Origin: Pseudorhodoplanes sp.
Lineage (GTDB): Bacteria > Pseudomonadota > Alphaproteobacteria > Rhizobiales > Xanthobacteraceae
NCBI GenBank assembly: GCA_032027085.1
Contig: JAVSMS010000001.1
Location: forward strand, 336,783-376,893
Reading direction: 5' to 3'
DNA: 40,111 bases
Shown here: positions 7,619 through 16,556 of the stretch, piece by piece
Numbering within the stretch: position 1 is the first letter of the stretch
Layout: each line of letters begins with the position of its first letter
Position numbers and translations under genes: made by a program
Notes under the pieces: model-generated
The model's input: the letters and a program-made list of their open reading frames with translations, nothing else
Told to the model about the DNA's origin: nothing
The model's database searches: none

Positions 7619-8374
7619 TTAGAGCCCATACATGCCTCCATCGATGTAGTGGACCTGACCGTGGACGTAGTGGCCTTCCTCGGAGGCAAGATAGACGAAG
7701 AGGGGCGCGACGGTTTCAGGTCTGGCGAAGCGGCGCATTAGGATGCGATTCAATGAAGCTTCGCGAAACTTCTCGTTCGTTCGGATGGTCTCGGTCATTG
7801 CCGTCTCGACAATGCCTGGGCAGATGGCGTTGACATTGATGTCGTAGCGGGCCAGCTCTTTGGCGCAGCTTTTCATCAATCCCAAGAGCCCGCCCTTCGC
7901 GGCTCCGTAGTTGCACTGTCCCAGTGTGCCTTCGGAACCGGCGACGGACGAAACAAACAGGATCGAGCCGCCACCCTTTTCCTTCATGTACCGGCGCACA
8001 GCCTCGCGCGTACAGAGAAAGGCGCCGGTTAGGTGGGAATTGAGCACCAGAGACCATTTCTCCAGCGTCATCTCGGTGAGCATAGCCGGCGCCGAGGCTC
8101 CAGCTCCGTTGACCAAGATGTCGATCCCGCCGAAGGTCTCCAGGGTTTTCTCCATCAGGGCGACCACTTGCTCTTCGTCCGCCACGTCGCATTGGACGAA
8201 GAGAGCGTCGCGCCTCATGGCCTTAATGCTGATGAGGGTGTCGGCAACTTCCGGGTGCTCGGCAATGTCGGAGATAACGATGGATGCGCCCTCGCGGGCA
8301 TAGGCCAGGGCGACAGCGCGGCCGATCCCGCGGCCGGAACCCGAGATCACCGCAGTCTTATCCTTCAGGCGCAT
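7619..8374 (-). CDS. Short-chain dehydrogenase/reductase (SDR)
   Basis: This 251-aa classical SDR has the cofactor motif GSGRGIG at residues 12-18, an NxAG-type segment (VNGAGA) and the catalytic Ser-Tyr-Lys set (FVSSVAGS, then NYGAAKGG as Y-x-x-x-K). An acidic residue after the second strand (ISDIAE) suggests NAD(H) rather than NADP(H). The likely reaction is oxidation of a hydroxyacyl-CoA or alicyclic alcohol CoA ester. Its size is like that of BadH (2-hydroxycyclohexanecarboxyl-CoA dehydrogenase) of Rhodopseudomonas, but I cannot claim orthology. The ATG at 8374 follows GGAGG by 8 bases. It lies 15 bases after the 3-hydroxyacyl-CoA dehydrogenase gene and is clearly cotranscribed. Confidence 0.9.
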   Translation of the reverse strand: MRLKDKTAVISGSGRGIGRAVALAYAREGASIVISDIAEHPEVADTLISIKAMRRDALFVQCDVADEEQVVALMEKTLETFGGIDILVNGAGASAPAMLTEMTLEKWSLVLNSHLTGAFLCTREAVRRYMKEKGGGSILFVSSVAGSEGTLGQCNYGAAKGGLLGLMKSCAKELARYDINVNAICPGIVETAMTETIRTNEKFREASLNRILMRRFARPETVAPLFVYLASEEGHYVHGQVHYIDGGMYGL

Positions 8375-8389
8375 GCCGCGAACCTCCAG

Positions 8390-9247
8390 TTACCGCTTCT
8401 CGGCATAGGTGTAGAAGCCCTTGCCAACCTTTTGCCCCAGGCGGCCGGCGGCGACCATTTGGCGAAGCAGCGGCGAGGGCATGAACCGCGACCCCATCTT
8501 CGCGGTCATGTCCTCGAGGATCATCAGGATGGTTTCTAGGCCGATCAGATCCGCAAGCCGCAACGGCCCCATTGGCCAGTTGAAGCCGTGCTCGCAGGCC
8601 GCGTCGATGTCCTCTGGTTTGCTCACGCCCTCATAAAGCGCGTGAATGCCTTCGTTGATCATCTGAATACCGACCCGGCTGGAGACGAAGCCGGGGTAGT
8701 CTTTGCACGGCACCGGCACCTTGCCGGCCTTGGCCAGGAACTTAATCACCGTCTCGGTCACCTCGGGACTGGTGTAATAGCCATTGACGATCTCAACCAG
8801 GCGCATGACGACCGGCGGGTGATGGAAATGGGTGCCGATGGTGCGCTCGGGATGCTTAGTCTTGTTGGTCACCTCGGTGATTGGCAGCGCCGATGTCGTG
8901 GTGGCGAGAATGACATTCTCGCCCATGATCGCATCCAGCTCGGTGGCAATCTTGCGCTTGACGTCGATGTTCTCAATGGCGGCCTCGACGCACATATCCA
9001 CACCGGCGGCTGCGTCATAGCTGTCGACCAGGGCAAGCCGTGCTTCGATGTCTGCCGCCTTCGCCGCCTCGAGCTTGCCTTTCTGGACCGATCGGGCGAG
9101 CGACTCCTTGATCTTGGCAAGCCCCCGCTCGGCCGCCGGCCGCGACACGTCATACATGTAAACTTGGGCTCCGCCGGTCGCGCAAACCTGGGCAATTCCA
9201 TGCCCCATCTGCCCGCAGCCGACGACCAGAACCTTGTTGATCTCCAC
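8390..9247 (-). CDS. 3-hydroxyacyl-CoA dehydrogenase (HBDH/PaaH type)
   Basis: This 285-aa enzyme should oxidise an L-3-hydroxyacyl-CoA to the 3-oxo form with NAD+. The N-terminal Rossmann motif is VVGCGQMGHGIAQ (residues 8-20). The catalytic histidine is in GTHFHHPPVVM with the partner glutamate in RLVEIV, and the C-terminal domain has KDYPGFVSSRV and the dimer segment EHGFNWPMGPLRLADLIGL. The usual NTSS motif reads TTTSALPITE, a moderate deviation seen in some members. The start is a GTG at 9247, about 7 bases after GGAG. It is the first gene of the unit with SDR, amidohydrolase-like protein and thiolase, and has its own promoter and palindromic operator just upstream. Confidence 0.93.
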   Translation of the reverse strand: MEINKVLVVGCGQMGHGIAQVCATGGAQVYMYDVSRPAAERGLAKIKESLARSVQKGKLEAAKAADIEARLALVDSYDAAAGVDMCVEAAIENIDVKRKIATELDAIMGENVILATTTSALPITEVTNKTKHPERTIGTHFHHPPVVMRLVEIVNGYYTSPEVTETVIKFLAKAGKVPVPCKDYPGFVSSRVGIQMINEGIHALYEGVSKPEDIDAACEHGFNWPMGPLRLADLIGLETILMILEDMTAKMGSRFMPSPLLRQMVAAGRLGQKVGKGFYTYAEKR

Positions 9248-9281
9248 CGTGCAACTCCGTCTTTCTAGAGTGGGATGAAAT

Positions 9282-9293
9282 ACGAGCGATCGT
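9282..9293. promoter_or_regulatory. Operator copy 1: ACG-N2-CG-N2-CGT palindrome
   Basis: The core ACGAGCGATCGT lies in an A/T-rich frame (AAAT before, TTTT after). It directly follows the -10 box of the dehydrogenase promoter on the minus strand, so a bound repressor would cover the transcription start. Three other promoters in the window carry the same element. Confidence 0.7.
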
Positions 9294-9297
9294 TTTT

Positions 9298-9325
9298 ATT
9301 ATAGCGAGACCACCACCCAGGTCAA
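9298..9325 (-). promoter_or_regulatory. Sigma70-type promoter of the dehydrogenase-SDR-amidohydrolase-thiolase unit
   Basis: On the minus strand TTGACC (9325-9320) and TATAAT (9303-9298) are 16 bases apart. Transcription would start within the palindrome at 9282-9293 and reach the GTG at 9247 after a short leader. Confidence 0.72.
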
Positions 9326-9654
9326 TAGCAACAACGGCTGCATGAGCGTGATCTGCCGCGTGCATGTGACCTTGGTGGTGGTCGGCCGGCGCCGGCCATG
9401 TGGGGCTGCGAGAGAGACAAGAAGTCATCGCGCTCTAACGCGAGGAACGTCTCCGCCGCGCGGACTACGGCATCGCCGCCCATCCGGGCAAAGCCGCCCG
9501 CCAGGCTCCCATCGCCGCCGGATGAATTTGCGGGCAACTTCTGGCGATGCCGTGATCAATCGCCTGGCTCAATCGACGCGGCGCCGAAGTCTCCCGTCGA
9601 AATCTTTTGAGCTCTCCGCGACAACAAAGATATCCGGATGCGCAACCTAAATGT
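9326..9654. other. Gene-free gap downstream of the Mo-subunit gene
   Basis: About 330 bases with no supported gene on either strand. No hairpin followed by a T run was found after the 4-hydroxybenzoyl-CoA reductase large-subunit stop codon, so read-through into the dehydrogenase unit is possible. Confidence 0.45.
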
Positions 9655-11967
9655 TCAATGCCTTGGGGGTCTCTTCAGCTCCAACGCCATCAGAACCCGG
9701 TCCGGCGAAAATGGCGTCTCATGCAGCCGGATTCCGACGGCGTCATAGATGGCGTTGCCCACCGCTGCAATGGCGCTGGCCAGAGCGCCCTCGCTCGCCT
9801 CTTTCGCACCGAAGGGGCCGTTGGGGTCGATGCTCTCGATAATCTTGAGGCTGATGGGGGGGGATTCGACGATCGTGGGAACTCGGTAATCGAGCACGTT
9901 GGCATGCAACGGTAGGCCATTATGGTAGCGGGCCTCCTCGCTCAGCGCCTGGCCCAAGCCCATCCAGACCTGACCCTCGATTTGTCCCTCTACCGCAAGC
10001 GGATTGATGGCAAAGCCGCAATCCAGCGCAGTCCATAGCTGTTCAACGGTTACGATGCCCGTGTCGCGGTCTACATGAACCTGCGCGACGGTCGCACCGA
10101 AGGAATAAGCCATGGAGGGGCCGACCGCCGAGCCACGGAATTTGACCGTGCCCTGGTATTTGTCCGGTACCGTGAAAGTGCCCTTGACGGTGATGGTCCC
10201 GCGGTTGACGAGCGCTTTGGCAACCACGTCCTTAAACGGAATGCCGGGATCCTGGCTGCCAGCAGTCCGATATACATCGCCCAGGCAGACGATGTCGTCC
10301 GGCGGACAACATAGCCCGTCGGCGGCCGCCTGGACCAGGATCTCCTTTAGCTTTTTGGCAGCATCGATGGCGGCATTGCCGCACATGAACGAGATCCGCG
10401 ATGAAAACGCGCCGGTGTCCTTGGGCGCGATGGTACTGTCCGTCTCGCAGACCCTGATGCGATTGCACTCTATACCAAGCACGTGGGCGACGGTCTGGAC
10501 GATCAACGTGCTTGAGCCTTGGCCGATATCGGGAGCGCCGGTCAGGATTGTGATCCCGCCGTCAAAGTCGAGTCTGAGTTCAACAACGGCATGCGGCTCC
10601 CCCGTACGATGAATGGGCGAGGCCGCGCCGCTGAGCATATGCGAGCAGGCCATTCCCAGGCCGCGACCGCTGGGCAGCTTACCCCGGCGCTCCGACCAGC
10701 CCGACGTCTTCTCAACCCAGTCCAGGCATTTGCCGAGGCCACAAGAATTGATTTTGACACCAGTGATCGTCTCGCAGGGGACGTCGAGCAAATTCCGCCG
10801 CCGCACCTGGAACGGGTCCAATTTCAGCTTCTCAGCCATCTCGTCAAACAGCGTCTCGAATCCGAACCGACTGGTAACGGTGCCGTGGCCGCGCATGGGG
10901 CCGCATGCGGGCGTGTTGGTGAAATAGCGACGCCCATTGAAACGCAAAGTCGGCAATTGATAGAGGTTGCTCAGGCCGGCACCGGCATAGAGAATGGTGA
11001 TAATGCCGTAACTAGGATAGGCTCCGCCCGCCTGCACGGCATTGGCCTCGCAGGCCTGTATGGCACCGTCCTTGGCCAATCCCAGCTTGAGATGGATCTG
11101 CGATCGGGGGCGGCCGCGGTGGCTGAGGAAACATTCCTCGCGGGTCTGCGTGATGCGAACCCTGCCTCCCGCCGCCCGTGCTAGAAGTGCCGCGATAATC
11201 TCAAAATTGAGAGCCTCGGCTCTGGCACCGAAACCGCCGCCAACAAAAGGCTTGATCACGCGAACCTGTGAGGAATCTAGCTTCAGACACTGGGCCAGCA
11301 TTCGGTGGAGATAATAGGGGACTTGCGTCGGCGACCAGATGGTCAGTTGCCCGCGGTCGTGATCGAAGTCAGCCAGAGCTGCATTGAGTTCAATCTGCAT
11401 ATGATTGACTTCGGCGCTATTGAACGTGCCCTCCATGACAAGGTGGGAGCGGGCGAATCCTTCCTTGACATCGCCCAGTTCGTAACTCTGCTCCCGTAGC
11501 ACATTGCCTGGATATCTATCATGGATGGCGATCGCGCCCGACGCTCCGGCCTCTTCAAAGGTAAAGTAGGCAGGCAGTTCCTCCGCTTGCACCTCGATCA
11601 AATGCAGCGCGCGTTCCGCAATTTCAGCGTCTGTCGCCGCCACGGCGGCGATGGGGTCGCCCCGGTAACGCACTCGCCCACGGGCGAGTGGATATTCATC
11701 TTCCGCGATGGGCAGGACCCCGAACGGCCGGTCGCAGTCGTCACCCGTGATGACGGCGGCCACGCCGGGCAGGGCGCGCGCCTTGCTGGTATCGACAGAT
11801 AGGATGTTGGCGTGCGACCAAGGGCTTCTCAAGATGCGTCCGATAAGAGTGTCACCGGCTTCTAAATCGGCCGTGTATTTGGCGCGACCGGTCACTTTCT
11901 CGATGCCGTCGATCAAGGGAGTACGCTTGCCTACGGCCTCATTTGGGCGGGTGAATGAGGAAATCAT
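9655..11967 (-). CDS. hcrA: 4-hydroxybenzoyl-CoA reductase, molybdenum (alpha) subunit
   Basis: This 770-aa protein belongs to the xanthine oxidase family and binds the molybdopterin cofactor. It should remove the para-hydroxyl of 4-hydroxybenzoyl-CoA, giving benzoyl-CoA. Length equals that of the Thauera HcrA (about 769 aa). Motifs: GRAKYTAD near 27, FVGGGFGAR near 241-249, ACGPMRGHG near 354-362, and [10 protein letters not shown] near 719-728, in which E726 corresponds to the active-site glutamate. The ATG at 11967 follows GGAGGTG. The partner subunits are not adjacent but 22 kb away (33881-35331). It is the last gene of the unit starting with the binding-protein gene at 16252. A run of eight C residues in the coding strand (about 9857) could cause slippage. 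Family assignment is firm; the exact substrate (4-hydroxybenzoyl-CoA or a methylated relative) is inferred. Confidence 0.9.
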   Translation of the reverse strand: MISSFTRPNEAVGKRTPLIDGIEKVTGRAKYTADLEAGDTLIGRILRSPWSHANILSVDTSKARALPGVAAVITGDDCDRPFGVLPIAEDEYPLARGRVRYRGDPIAAVAATDAEIAERALHLIEVQAEELPAYFTFEEAGASGAIAIHDRYPGNVLREQSYELGDVKEGFARSHLVMEGTFNSAEVNHMQIELNAALADFDHDRGQLTIWSPTQVPYYLHRMLAQCLKLDSSQVRVIKPFVGGGFGARAEALNFEIIAALLARAAGGRVRITQTREECFLSHRGRPRSQIHLKLGLAKDGAIQACEANAVQAGGAYPSYGIITILYAGAGLSNLYQLPTLRFNGRRYFTNTPACGPMRGHGTVTSRFGFETLFDEMAEKLKLDPFQVRRRNLLDVPCETITGVKINSCGLGKCLDWVEKTSGWSERRGKLPSGRGLGMACSHMLSGAASPIHRTGEPHAVVELRLDFDGGITILTGAPDIGQGSSTLIVQTVAHVLGIECNRIRVCETDSTIAPKDTGAFSSRISFMCGNAAIDAAKKLKEILVQAAADGLCCPPDDIVCLGDVYRTAGSQDPGIPFKDVVAKALVNRGTITVKGTFTVPDKYQGTVKFRGSAVGPSMAYSFGATVAQVHVDRDTGIVTVEQLWTALDCGFAINPLAVEGQIEGQVWMGLGQALSEEARYHNGLPLHANVLDYRVPTIVESPPISLKIIESIDPNGPFGAKEASEGALASAIAAVGNAIYDAVGIRLHETPFSPDRVLMALELKRPPRH

Positions 11968-12062
11968 GCTGGTGCACCTCCCACGGGACGAAGTTGAAGC
12001 ATTTTCTGCCGCACTACCTAACCTCTCGGATTGCCCATGAGCCGATCGACCATCGCTGCGGA

Positions 12063-12830
12063 TTATGATGCCTTTCCGGCCCGCTTGAAGGATTTGGGTC
12101 CGGCTAACGCGCTGCCTTCCTCGTAGCAGGCCTTGGAGGCTTCATACTCCGCCTCGAAAGCAGCATCGTCATAGGCCCAGTCGTCGAGCACCCGCTTCGA
12201 CTGGCGAACCGCCAGCGGTTGATGAGCGGCAATGACATGGGCCACGGCAAGAGCCTCGGGCATGAGCTGCTTCGGCTCGTAAACGTGATTGTAGATGCCT
12301 AGCCGGTGCACCTCGTCGGCCTCAAGGGTTCGGCCGGTCAACATGATCTCCTTGGCGACGCCCAAGCCGACAAGATTGCGAATTCGCTGGTGGGCGCCGG
12401 CGGCAGGGATCATGCCCCAGCGAATCTCGGGATGCCCAAAGCGGGCGTTATGAGAAGCCAATCGGATGTCGCAGGCCAAGGCCAACTCGGCCCCCCCGCC
12501 CAGTGCAATGCCGTTTACGGCCGCAATGACAGGCGTCGAGATGGCGCGGAAAACATCATAGCAGGGCTTCACAGCGGCGCGCCGGCTCTCCATCACCTCT
12601 TCCTCGGTCATGGCGGCGCGCTCCTTCAGGTCCACTCCGGCGCAAAAAGCCCGATCGCCCGCACCGGTCAGCACAACTACCCGCACCTCACCGTCCTGGT
12701 CGCACGCCTCGATCTCGCGCTTTATTGCAAGCATCAATTCGCAATTCAGCGCATTCATCTCATTCGGCCTGTTCAAGGTCAGCAAGGCGACATGGCCGTT
12801 CAATTCTTTTAGGATGATGTTTTCCGTCAC
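12063..12830 (-). CDS. Enoyl-CoA hydratase (crotonase family)
   Basis: This 255-aa crotonase keeps both catalytic glutamates of enoyl-CoA hydratase: the first in [12 protein letters not shown], the second in [15 protein letters not shown]. The oxyanion-hole loop is in [10 protein letters not shown]. It should add water to an enoyl- or dienoyl-CoA. The start is a GTG at 12830, the only reasonable initiator, with a weak AAGG upstream. It lies between the TetR gene (50 bases upstream) and the 4-hydroxybenzoyl-CoA reductase large subunit (95 bases downstream) in one transcription unit. It could hydrate the dearomatised ring (as BadK or Dch do) or act in beta-oxidation; sequence alone does not decide. 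Confidence 0.9.
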   Translation of the reverse strand: MTENIILKELNGHVALLTLNRPNEMNALNCELMLAIKREIEACDQDGEVRVVVLTGAGDRAFCAGVDLKERAAMTEEEVMESRRAAVKPCYDVFRAISTPVIAAVNGIALGGGAELALACDIRLASHNARFGHPEIRWGMIPAAGAHQRIRNLVGLGVAKEIMLTGRTLEADEVHRLGIYNHVYEPKQLMPEALAVAHVIAAHQPLAVRQSKRVLDDWAYDDAAFEAEYEASKACYEEGSALAGPKSFKRAGKAS

Positions 12831-12879
12831 GTCAGTCGCTGCCTTCCGTTGCTCGATTCCGGGAAAAGAACTCTCTTAT

Positions 12880-13563
12880 TCAATCCAAGCCGTGAAAAAC
12901 GAATTGAAGGATCTGATCGCAAATCTCATCGCATGACATCTTCCCATCCCGGCGATACCAGACATAGAACCCGTTTATCATCGCTAGGATACTGAACGCC
13001 GCGACCTTATCGTTTATATTTCTCCGCCCCCTTTTCTTGGCAATTTGTGCCAGTACATCCTCGAATTCGTGCACGATATCCAAGTGCTGTCGATTGATGA
13101 TGTTGCGCTTTTTGGTGGGAAGGTAATGCGACTCATTGCGGAAGATTGCGATCTCCTTCACCATACTTGGATGTGATACCAAGCGAACCATCGCGGTAAT
13201 CATCGCTTTTAGGCAGGCTTCCGGATCACCGTTATGCTGTCTTATCTCGGCCAGCAGGCGCAGGGTTTTCTCGCCGGTCCGGCGGGTGACCGTGAACAGA
13301 ACATCTTCTTTGTCGGCAAAGTGATTGTAGATAACGGAGCTGCTCTTACCTACCTTACTGATAAGATGTCTTATCGAGGTATCCGCAAAACCTTTCTCGT
13401 GAAACAAGTCTATCGCCTTTGAGAGAATATGGTCTCTTGTCTCGATACCCTTCTTATATTTATTGTCATTATTGATACCGCCGTCATATTCGTCCAAATT
13501 CAACGTCGGCATGTGGGCTGACGGGCTGCGTTTCGTAGCAGAAGTAGTTCTCGCGTTTTTCAT
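12880..13563 (-). CDS. TetR-family transcriptional regulator
   Basis: This 227-aa protein has a typical TetR DNA-binding domain after an unusual ~38-residue N-terminal extension: RDHILSKAIDLFHEKGFADTSI, then the recognition helix region VGKSSSVIYNHFADKEDVLF. The C-terminal ligand domain is not recognisable by eye; TetR regulators of acyl-CoA pathways usually sense a CoA thioester. The ATG at 13563 is used here; the ATG at 13512 would remove 17 residues of the extension, and neither has a strong ribosome site. It is embedded in the unit with binding protein, CoA-transferase-like protein, hydratase and HcrA. It is the best candidate to bind the ACG-N2-CG-N2-CGT palindrome found at four promoters, including that of its own unit. 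Confidence 0.92.
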   Translation of the reverse strand: MKNARTTSATKRSPSAHMPTLNLDEYDGGINNDNKYKKGIETRDHILSKAIDLFHEKGFADTSIRHLISKVGKSSSVIYNHFADKEDVLFTVTRRTGEKTLRLLAEIRQHNGDPEACLKAMITAMVRLVSHPSMVKEIAIFRNESHYLPTKKRNIINRQHLDIVHEFEDVLAQIAKKRGRRNINDKVAAFSILAMINGFYVWYRRDGKMSCDEICDQILQFVFHGLD

Positions 13564-13691
13564 CGGGGCCGTTGCGCCTTTTTTCGGATTTGCATTTCAA
13601 AATTGCTCCAACAATATTTTGAGACTCTGTCAATCACGGAATTTGCCATTGGAAGCCTAATTCGGTCGGCATGGAAGGCAAATGGGTTCGT

Positions 13692-14993
13692 TCAGCAACC
13701 AAGATGCGCCCTCCGCAATGGCCTCCAGGCCTGTTTGAGCATCTCGCGAAACCGCGGCGCGGCGACAGCGATCAGGGCTTCGGCTCGTTCGTCGACGGAC
13801 TTGTATCTTAGGTCTGCGGTCCCGTACTCCGTGACCACGAAGTCCACATCGACACGAAGCGTGGTCGCTGTTTGACCCGGCTGAAGCGCTGGAACGATGC
13901 GTGAGGTCGTGCCTCCTTTTCCTTTGGCGCTCAGGGCAACGATGGAGCGCCCGCCGGGAGACTCGCGCGCGCCGCGCATGAAATCAACGAGACCGCCAAC
14001 ACCGCTGACCTGGCGACCATTCAGGTTCTCGCCGTTGACTTGGCCAAACAGATCTACTTCGATTGCCGAGTTGACGGCAACGAAGTTCTCAATTTGAGCG
14101 AGCACGTTAATATTATGGGTGTAGTCGACTGGCCGGAACAGAATGTGGGGAGTGCGGCCCACGAAATCGTACAGGCGATTGGTTCCCAAAGCGACGCCCG
14201 TGACCACCTTGCCGTGGTCGATAGACTTGCGCGCGCCGGTGACTACGCCGGATTCCATGAGCTCGATAATGGGGTCGGAAATCATCCCCGAATGGATACC
14301 GAGGTCTCGTTTGCCGCCAAGTGCGCGCAATACCGCGGTCGGAACTTTGCCGATTCCGGTTTCGATGACATCCCCGTCGTTTATCAAGGCGGCGACGGCT
14401 GCGCCGATCACGGCAAGCTCCTCGGACGCCGCTGACTGATCGAATGCGATCAGGGGGTGATCGGTGCGCACGGCGATGTCGATGCGATCAAAAGGAATCG
14501 TTGGGCTGCCTGGCGGCGGCGGCATCGATTGATTGACTTCAGCCACCACCACCGATCCGGTCTTTTCCAAGATGCCAGGGACGAAGTCTACCGAAACACC
14601 AAGGCTGCATCGCCCCCGTTCGTCTGGCGGCGCCACCTGGATCAGCGCCATGTCTATGCCCGCGACGTCGCGAAAGTAAAACGGAATCCGCGAGTAATGT
14701 AGCGGCACGAAACGCGCCTTTCCGCTCGCCACGGAACCGCTGTTTTCCGGAGTGATGAAAAAATATGTCGCTGACGCGCGAGCGCTTAGCGTGGTGGGAT
14801 CGCTTCGATTAACGCCGGGCAAGAACATGCCGGTGAAGTGAACGCCGTCACAGGCATTGCTTGCACCGGCAAGTGTGGACAACAGATCAGTCGGTTCTGA
14901 TGCGCCGCCTTGGACAAAAACCGTCATTCCTGGTTTCAGGAAGCTGGGAAAATCCTGGAGCTCTATGGTCGCGGGCATCGCAGAAGCGCCCAT
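13692..14993 (-). CDS. Acetyl-CoA hydrolase/CoA-transferase family protein, catalytic Glu replaced
   Basis: This 433-aa protein has the two-domain fold of the acetyl-CoA hydrolase/4-hydroxybutyrate CoA-transferase family: VFVQGGASEPTDLL near the N terminus, ETGIGKVPTAVL near 211-222, and VTEYGTADLRYKSVDERAEAL near the C terminus. In CoA-transferases of this family the catalytic glutamate lies in the H-[ST]-E-M motif; here the motif reads HSGM with Gly236 (GGG codon). It may therefore be a hydrolase, use another residue, or have a changed reaction. The gene lies between the substrate-binding protein gene and the TetR gene. A role in moving CoA to the incoming acid would suit the context, but the missing glutamate weakens that idea. 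Confidence 0.88.
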   Translation of the reverse strand: MGASAMPATIELQDFPSFLKPGMTVFVQGGASEPTDLLSTLAGASNACDGVHFTGMFLPGVNRSDPTTLSARASATYFFITPENSGSVASGKARFVPLHYSRIPFYFRDVAGIDMALIQVAPPDERGRCSLGVSVDFVPGILEKTGSVVVAEVNQSMPPPPGSPTIPFDRIDIAVRTDHPLIAFDQSAASEELAVIGAAVAALINDGDVIETGIGKVPTAVLRALGGKRDLGIHSGMISDPIIELMESGVVTGARKSIDHGKVVTGVALGTNRLYDFVGRTPHILFRPVDYTHNINVLAQIENFVAVNSAIEVDLFGQVNGENLNGRQVSGVGGLVDFMRGARESPGGRSIVALSAKGKGGTTSRIVPALQPGQTATTLRVDVDFVVTEYGTADLRYKSVDERAEALIAVAAPRFREMLKQAWRPLRRAHLGC

Positions 14994-15061
14994 TGTCCGA
15001 GGTGGGTCGCTGGCGGGATTGCGCGTTGCCGATGCAGCAACGTATCAATCCCGCCGACGAA

Positions 15062-16252
15062 TCATTTCTTTTTATTCAATACTTTCCACGGGTCCTTGAT
15101 CGCCTCGTACGTACGGTACTCGACATTGACCAGCTTACCGTCGATTTTTTTGGTTTCGCGAAGGTACATGTTCTGTACAATATCCCTGGTTTGCGGATCG
15201 ATGTAGACCGGACCGCGGGGACTATTGGACTTCCAGGTTTTCCAAGCGGCGATGGTGGCGTCTGCCCCCATGGCTCCACTGGTCTTGTCGATCGCATAGT
15301 AAATGGCATCCATGCCGTCCCATGCACCCAGGGCCAGAAAGCCAGGCAGGGCGTCGGCGCCATACGCCTTCTTCCATTCCTTGACGAAGGCCTGGTTGGC
15401 GGCGCGGTCGGAGCCCGCCGAATAGTGCCACATCGTGATCAGACCGAGCACGGAATCGCCCAAGTTGGGCAACTCGTTTTCGTCGGTGATGTCGCCATCG
15501 GCCAGAAGCTTGATCCCCGCTTCACGAAGACCGAGCGTATGCAGGGTCGTGAAGAAAGCGCTCGAATACTTCCCTGTCGGCACAAATACGTAGAGACCGT
15601 CAGGTCTCGTGTCCTTGATGCGTTGCAGGAAAGGAGTGAAGTCGGGGATATTTGGAAATGTCAAAGGAACGTCGAGGACGACTTTGCCGCCGGCCGCGGT
15701 GAAGCTGGCTTTGAATGCTTCCACTGCGTCTATGCCCGAAGCGTAGTTGGCATAGGCGACGGCGGCGTTCTTGATCCCAAATTCCTTGAACGCCAACTCG
15801 CCCAAGGGATAGCCAACCTGCCACAAGGTAAGGGATGTGCGCGCCACATATGGCGACTTCGTCGTGAGCATGCTCGATGCCGCGTTCATGATCATCAGCG
15901 GCACTTTGGCCTCGTTGACAACGTCCATTATGGCAAGCGCGTTGTTCGAGTAGACCACGCCGGCCAGAATATCCACCTTGTCCCGAATGACCAATTCCTG
16001 CGCCAATCGCTTCGCAATGTCCGGCTTGGGGCCGGTGGCATCGCGTCTGATGATTTCAATCGTGTGCCCTCCTGGAACCTTGGGGTGGGTTTTCAGGTAA
16101 AGCCGGACGGCGCGGTCCATCTGTTCACCGAGGTCCGCGTTGGGACCGGAGAATGGCAGGATTAGGCCGACCTTGATGGTCCTTGCCTGAACCGGAGCGG
16201 CTACAAAAATGATGGCTAGAAAGATACCAATTATCGAATAACGCATTCGCAT
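15062..16252 (-). CDS. ABC transporter periplasmic substrate-binding protein (Leu/Ile/Val-BP type, aromatic acid candidate)
   Basis: This 396-aa protein has a signal peptide (charged MRMRY, hydrophobic IIGIFLAIIFVAAPV, cleavage after VQA near residue 23). The mature protein begins RTIKVGLILPFSGPNADLG, typical of type I periplasmic binding proteins of the branched-chain amino acid family, many of which bind aromatic or other carboxylates. It should deliver substrate to the LivHMGF permease encoded at 30547-33872, about 14 kb away. The ATG at 16252 follows GGAGG-AGG. It heads the unit with the CoA-transferase-like protein, TetR, hydratase and HcrA. Its promoter has the same palindrome as the permease unit, so both would be coordinately expressed. 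Confidence 0.92.
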   Translation of the reverse strand: MRMRYSIIGIFLAIIFVAAPVQARTIKVGLILPFSGPNADLGEQMDRAVRLYLKTHPKVPGGHTIEIIRRDATGPKPDIAKRLAQELVIRDKVDILAGVVYSNNALAIMDVVNEAKVPLMIMNAASSMLTTKSPYVARTSLTLWQVGYPLGELAFKEFGIKNAAVAYANYASGIDAVEAFKASFTAAGGKVVLDVPLTFPNIPDFTPFLQRIKDTRPDGLYVFVPTGKYSSAFFTTLHTLGLREAGIKLLADGDITDENELPNLGDSVLGLITMWHYSAGSDRAANQAFVKEWKKAYGADALPGFLALGAWDGMDAIYYAIDKTSGAMGADATIAAWKTWKSNSPRGPVYIDPQTRDIVQNMYLRETKKIDGKLVNVEYRTYEAIKDPWKVLNKKK

Positions 16253-16402
16253 GTCTTCCTCCCTCCTTGTCGGTTGATTCCGGGCACGGACTTCAATTTA
16301 TGTTGTCTGGTACCTCGACGTGCGTTCAGCTCCCGCGCCCAGGGAGGTCGTTCGCAAAACTGACGAAGCTCAAAACAGTTCGTTTTTGGTCACTCTGCAA
16401 AA

Positions 16403-16414
16403 ACGAGCGACCGT
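16403..16414. promoter_or_regulatory. Operator copy 2: ACG-N2-CG-N2-CGT palindrome
   Basis: Core ACGAGCGACCGT in an AAAA/TTTT frame, directly downstream of the -10 box of the promoter for the binding-protein gene on the minus strand. Same placement as the other three copies. Confidence 0.7.
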
Positions 16415-16418
16415 TTTT

Positions 16419-16447
16419 AGAATATCGAGCGCGTCGCCACTCGTCAA
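16419..16447 (-). promoter_or_regulatory. Sigma70-type promoter of the binding protein-TetR-hcrA unit
   Basis: On the minus strand TTGACG (16447-16442) and TATTCT (16424-16419) are 17 bases apart. The leader to the ATG at 16252 is about 150 bases. The rest of the 16253-16556 gap shows no gene. Confidence 0.68.
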
Positions 16448-16556
16448 GGACGGGGTATTCGGCATGCTTTGGAAGGCGAAAGCGGAATGACTTTTGATCG
16501 AGTCGATATACACGGCTTCGTGCCTGGCATCCCGATCGTGGACGCGCTGCGCTCGC

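Noticed and set aside
14861-16165. A 434-aa open frame on the plus strand opposite the substrate-binding protein gene
   Set aside because: It is the antisense shadow of a clear periplasmic binding protein with a signal peptide and ribosome site; its own translation has no family pattern.
16371-16390. A fifth operator copy near a second CGTTTTT run upstream of the binding-protein gene
   Set aside because: Only a half-site (TTCGTTTTT) is present; the central CG and the left ACG arm do not align.
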